A stretch of 23,542 nucleotides of DNA from Cylindrobasidium torrendii FP15055 ss-10 (lineage: Eukaryota > Basidiomycota > Agaricomycetes > Agaricales > Physalacriaceae): NCBI GenBank assembly GCA_000934385.1, contig KN880758.1, forward strand, positions 1-23,542. Reading direction: 5' to 3'. The notes beneath the pieces were generated by a model. That model had not been told where the DNA came from, did no database searches, and saw nothing but the letters and a program-made list of their open reading frames with translations. How positions within the stretch are numbered: position 1 is the first letter of the stretch; every line of letters begins with the position of its first letter. The translations under genes and the position numbers were made by a program. Of the stretch, positions 20,084 to 23,542 are shown piece by piece.

Positions 20084-21598
20084 TCAGTATTCATTCTGCC
20101 CAGCACCGAGCATCTGCCCAAGCTCTCGCGACTTCCCTGGAGCGGAGCTATACCCTTGATACGTCAGGAACACCTCGGCTCCTAGCTCTTCCAGGGCCTC
20201 CAGAGCACTATCCAAGAATTGATGGTGCATCCAACCGTTGTTTCTGTTCTCCCAGTAAATGCGGGCCGCCTCTGCTGCCCCCGTCTCTCCAGACTCGGAT
20301 GACACTAGCGGACGCCCCTCATTCCACACTGTGATCCCAAAACAGGACAACGGCGCCAAACCCACCTCGGTGGCGGCTATCCTGGATCGAAGCATCCCAC
20401 AAAGCTGCTGCAGCTGGGCCTCCACGATGACCAGAGAAAGAGAACGCAGGTTCGGGAGATTAGGGGCATAGAAACAGGCCAACACTTCGTCAGGTAGCGA
20501 GGGTCCAGTCCTCATGTCTGGATCCCCGTGCAACTGATGATGACAGAAAGAAAGCTCCTCCAATCCTACTAGCATAGGTAGAACGGACGCCATACGGATG
20601 CCAAGGCACCCGTGCCACGCGACAAGACGACGAAGGCAGAGATGGCTAGCCTGGAAAAACTCGACGTCCGCGACATGTGGCCATAGTGGGTCGGCATCAC
20701 GGTAGTTGAACGGCGCAAGATCCAGCGTCTTGATGGACGGCAGTGTGAGGTATTTCAAGATGTTGACACTGGAGGTCTCTGTAATACAAAGTGCCTCCAA
20801 GCGTGGGTGTACCACGTTGTGGTGGTCCTGGTGTGGTCCGTAAATATGACCGATCCTCAATTCTTGCATTAGGGGTGTAGCCTCGAGAAGAACAACACCC
20901 AGAACACCACAGCGTCGCCAAGGGCGAGGTGTGTGAGGTATGCGGAAACCGATGCGGAGTTGAGGGCGGTTCCCTCAGAAGACCAGCTCTTCGAGTTTGT
21001 GCTGATGCGCCGTAGATTGGGAAGTCGGAGGAACCCTTGGACCCACTCCGGGCGGCTGGATTGCGGCACTTCGGGGGGGGCGGCTGTACGACCTGAAACC
21101 AAATTGTACCACTTTCTCCTTCCTGGGAATCGACTCGACCAACGAACTCCATCGTCTGTCTCCGAGTATGGCGACGTCCGGGAGGTAAAGCAGGATAATA
21201 GAGGCCCTGGACAGATAATCGGGAAGGACACGGAACATCTCGCCAAGGTTGACGGCGGGCAGGGCGCTGGGTGGTATATAACATAGCACGCGCAACGGAA
21301 GTGCTCCGGCTCGTCGAATAACCTCGTTGTTTGCGACTCCAGCTGCAAGCGAGCCACGGCGATCCGGCTGTATCACAACAGTTCTCCAGAAAGCAGGATT
21401 CAATGCGTCGCGGAATCGAGTCGAAACCAGCATAATTCGACGCTGTTGTCGCGCAACATGGAGCGCGGCGGTGCATTTATTATAGACTTCGTCATAGAGA
21501 AATGCGTCCCAGAAGGCGTTTTCGAGAGCAAGGAGCAGGATCTCGCCGAGTACTTCCGAGGGTAGAGCGTTGATGTCCGTGACTTGAGGCGCGTCCAT
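20084..21598 (-). pseudogene. F-box-like paralogue with two compensating frameshifts
   Basis: Aligns along its whole length to the intact F-box gene at 13641-15185: start MDAPQVTDINALPSEVL (ATG at 21598), FWRTVVIQ, GALPLRVLCYIPP, then LPNLRRISTN, MQELRIGHIYG, APNLPNLRSLSLVIV and VFLTYQGYSS near the end. Two single-base shifts break it. The first is in a run of eight C on the minus strand (21073-21080), which behaves as one base too many. The second, near 20890, behaves as one base missing. They cancel, so only about 60 codons are out of frame and both ends share one frame. Either a recent pseudogene or a sequencing error at the homopolymer. The N-terminal F-box-like helices and the C-terminal leucine-rich part are well preserved, so decay is recent. 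Confidence 0.7.
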
Positions 21599-21932
21599 AA
21601 TCCTAGAGCATCTCAGGGAAATGAGTTCGTCTGCAGCCAACGGAGAGACGTTCCATACCTGCGATGGCGAGGATGAAAGCAGATGGAGAAAGGACCAGAG
21701 TTACACATAGACCATGTGCATGAGTGTCCAAATTACCATACATGGTGCCCTGCTGCCACTGAGGCTGCTGGCAATTGGCGTAGATCAGGGGAGCTAGCCG
21801 ACGATCAATTGAACAAACCATAAGAATGGGGCTGCACGCCTTACATAACCGTACGTACTTACAAGAATATGGGTGACAGTGAATGCTGTGTTCAAGGTGC
21901 CCTGCCTCATGCGCCTCAGGTAAGCAGAGGAT
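21599..21932. other. intergenic between the F-box paralogue and the right TIR
   Basis: Upstream side of the F-box paralogue. Nothing recognisable. The right TIR begins at 21933. Confidence 0.5.
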
Positions 21933-22129
21933 ACCGATGTACATACTGGAGGCGGGATCTGACAATAAAGACGAGGAATTGGGTAAGCTGCGCGTAAGCT
22001 GACTTTGGCACTGAGTACTTGGCTCGAAAAAACTCAGCAAATACAGAATGTACAATTTGACACGAGTGATATCCGTCGGCATTATCAGTAGGTCTAAAAC
22101 TGTAGCAAAGTGACGGTGGACAAAGCTAA

Positions 22130-23047
22130 CTAGTATGGGCCAAGGCGGCGAGATGCACGAACCACTTTGGTACGAATAGGTCCGGATCCATGGCCCGCAT
22201 CGGTAGGTAGATGGACAGCGGTGGAGTCTACCGCACTGGTTCCTTCGCCCACATTGGTAGTGATGGTTCTGTCGAGAGTGCCGCATATTTTCTCCCTCAG
22301 GTCAATCCCCAAGATACCCGCCTGACGCTCCATTCCATTGCGCAGATAGGTGAATTGATCCCTGAACAGACAGATCTAGTAAACCTTCGGTGAGAACAGG
22401 GCCCGAAGAGCGAAGCTGAAAACATACAAGGTCTGTGAGGGTGATGTGCTCGCTTCCGAATCTAAACACGGCCATTTCCTTTGTAGTTTCGAAGACCGCA
22501 TTGAAATAAGCGATGCCATTCCTACTAGCGACCGGATATGTCTCTTGAATAGTAACAAGGCCAGTTTTCGCACTAGTATTGACGTTCAGCAATGTCCTGG
22601 AATCGCTGCGAGAAGGGGCATACTGCGAAACAAAACGGGCAGTGAACCTTAACCGGTCCTGGGGAACACCGGAACCCGTACGCAGCAGGAATTCAATCTC
22701 GTTCTATTGTTGAACATCAATGTCGCGCGCTTGTGTGAATGAGAGGCAACTCACCAAAAACAATACGGCGGTTTCGATCCCTTCATCTGGTGTCTCCTTG
22801 CCCAGAGCCGAAGTCAGTTGATCTCCTAACCAATATATGTGTCAGTACTGCAGCATCTACAGATAGACCTGCCATACGAGTTTGCTTGAAGTCATCCATA
22901 GAAAACTCTTCGGGGGGAGGAACTGTGGAAAGGTAGACAGCTACCAATGTTGCAGCAACGACTAGTAATTAGCCCGGAGGGCGTAAGCCAATCATCTAAG
23001 AAGTGCTAGGGAATGTGCGTACCTTCGTAGCAGGTGAGGAAATGCAT
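22130..23047 (-). CDS. TIR-encoded protein of unknown function, right copy (5 exons, 233 aa)
   Basis: Exact mirror of the gene at 496-1413. Exons: 23047-23023, 22961-22878, 22825-22755, 22703-22428 and 22375-22130. All splice sites, start and stop are conserved and the translation is the same. Two intact identical copies at opposite ends point inward. If the pair is not just a by-product of recent TIR formation, it suggests the gene's dosage or its place beside the ends matters. Confidence 0.6.
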
Positions 23048-23082
23048 GTTCTGTTCGGCATGAGAAAATCGTGTGAGCAGAC

Positions 23083-23090
23083 CATATATA
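23083..23090 (-). promoter_or_regulatory. TATA-like box of the right TIR gene
   Basis: Mirror of the TATATATG at 453-460, again 36 bp before the ATG. Confidence 0.4.
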
Positions 23091-23542
23091 TTAACATGCA
23101 GCAACAAAGGCCTTGTAGCAGTGAGCCCCGCAGCTAAGCGAGTTTGCTATTCCTAAGACCTTATGGCGTGTGCAGGTGTTGTCCCGGAAGTCCCATTGTC
23201 TGCCTTTGTTACCTTTGTAATGTTAGTAGACAAAGGCCTGAGTAGTTTGAACATTATAATGTGGTGGGATTGCCACGCACAGAGATTTTGTACCAAGGCC
23301 CTTGGATTGAGCCGTCGCGACCTCATTGTTCCATCCCAGGTAGCGTCCTTTAATATTGCCCACAGGCACACAGATGCGAAAATATTATCCTCCAATTGTC
23401 CATGGGTTATACATATTAGCCTAAGACGAAATAGACCGTATGCGCACCTATGTCTCATCAATGTAACACGGGAGATGGATGTACGAGTCAAGCTTCGAAA
23501 GAAAAGGAAGGTCGCCACCAGCCGGCGGCAATGGTCGGCACG

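Larger units (their letters stand above)
1..23542. mobile_element. candidate 23.5-kb element bounded by 1.6-kb terminal inverted repeats
   Basis: The first and last 1610 bases are reverse complements, and the internal genes lie between them. Long TIRs at both ends suggest a large DNA element. Seen: the inverted repeats, with genes inside them. Inferred: mobility. No transposase of a family I know was recognised: no KDZ, hAT, Tc1/mariner DDE, helicase, polymerase B or tyrosine recombinase motif. Target-site duplications would lie outside the window and cannot be checked. An inverted segmental duplication or an assembly artefact at contig ends would look the same. The spliceosomal introns argue against a mitochondrial linear plasmid. 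Confidence 0.5.
21933..23542 (-). repeat. right terminal inverted repeat (1610 bp)
   Basis: Mirror copy of bases 1-1610. The lack of visible divergence implies recent duplication, ongoing conversion between the arms, or constraint. The inner edge lies about 335 bp upstream of the start of the broken F-box gene. Confidence 0.95.

Noticed and set aside
1..23542. Maverick/Polinton, Helitron, KDZ or Starship element
   Set aside because: Long TIRs would suit a Polinton, but no polymerase B, integrase, protease or ATPase motif was found. No Rep/helicase, KDZ transposase or DUF3435 tyrosine recombinase motif was seen either.
1..23542. tRNA or rRNA genes
   Set aside because: No cloverleaf with a TPsiC-arm consensus and no rRNA-like conserved sequence were noticed by eye; a tRNA scan would be needed to exclude them.

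Overview
The window looks like nuclear DNA of a basidiomycete, most likely an Agaricomycete. Its genes are cut by many very short spliceosomal introns (about 41-62 nt, mostly GT...AG with a CTNA-type branch site close to the 3' end), and it holds F-box proteins of the style that is expanded in Agaricomycetes. I could not run any search, so family names rest on motifs read by eye and splice models are manual.

The outstanding large-scale feature is a pair of long terminal inverted repeats (TIRs): bases 1-1610 are mirrored without visible gaps by 21933-23542. The whole 23.5 kb therefore looks like one TIR-bounded element, or a piece of DNA flanked by an inverted duplication. Each TIR carries the same intact five-exon gene (233 aa, unknown family), both copies pointing inward.

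Inside, from left to right: a 2-oxoglutarate/Fe(II) dioxygenase-like gene, possibly TET/JBP-type (1953-3513, minus); a very large gene (4163-11215, minus) that I model with 36 exons and 1778 aa; a gene-poor stretch with a dispersed repeat and a decayed coding fragment (about 11.3-13.6 kb); an intact 514-aa F-box-like gene (13641-15185, minus); a two-exon gene for a basic, disordered 228-aa protein (16061-16797, plus); 3.3 kb with no convincing gene but several small inverted and tandem repeats; and a frameshifted paralogue of the F-box gene (20084-21598, minus).

The large minus-strand gene is the most unusual content. Its centre is a tandem array of 22 short exons alternating between two types (A and B), 11 pairs with a period near 347 bp, separated by introns of 41-46 nt. 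Every one of 31 consecutive introns, covering the array and its flanks, is in phase 1, so any exon or group of exons could be skipped or joined to another without breaking the frame. The encoded protein has a basic N-terminus, about 11 degenerate Pro-rich/acidic modules, and an unrecognised C-terminal domain.

No known transposase, integrase, polymerase or reverse transcriptase was recognised. The combination of long TIRs with duplicated genes, a candidate nucleic-acid dioxygenase and a modular exon-array protein is a reasonable candidate for an undescribed large fungal element, but mobility is inferred only from the TIRs.
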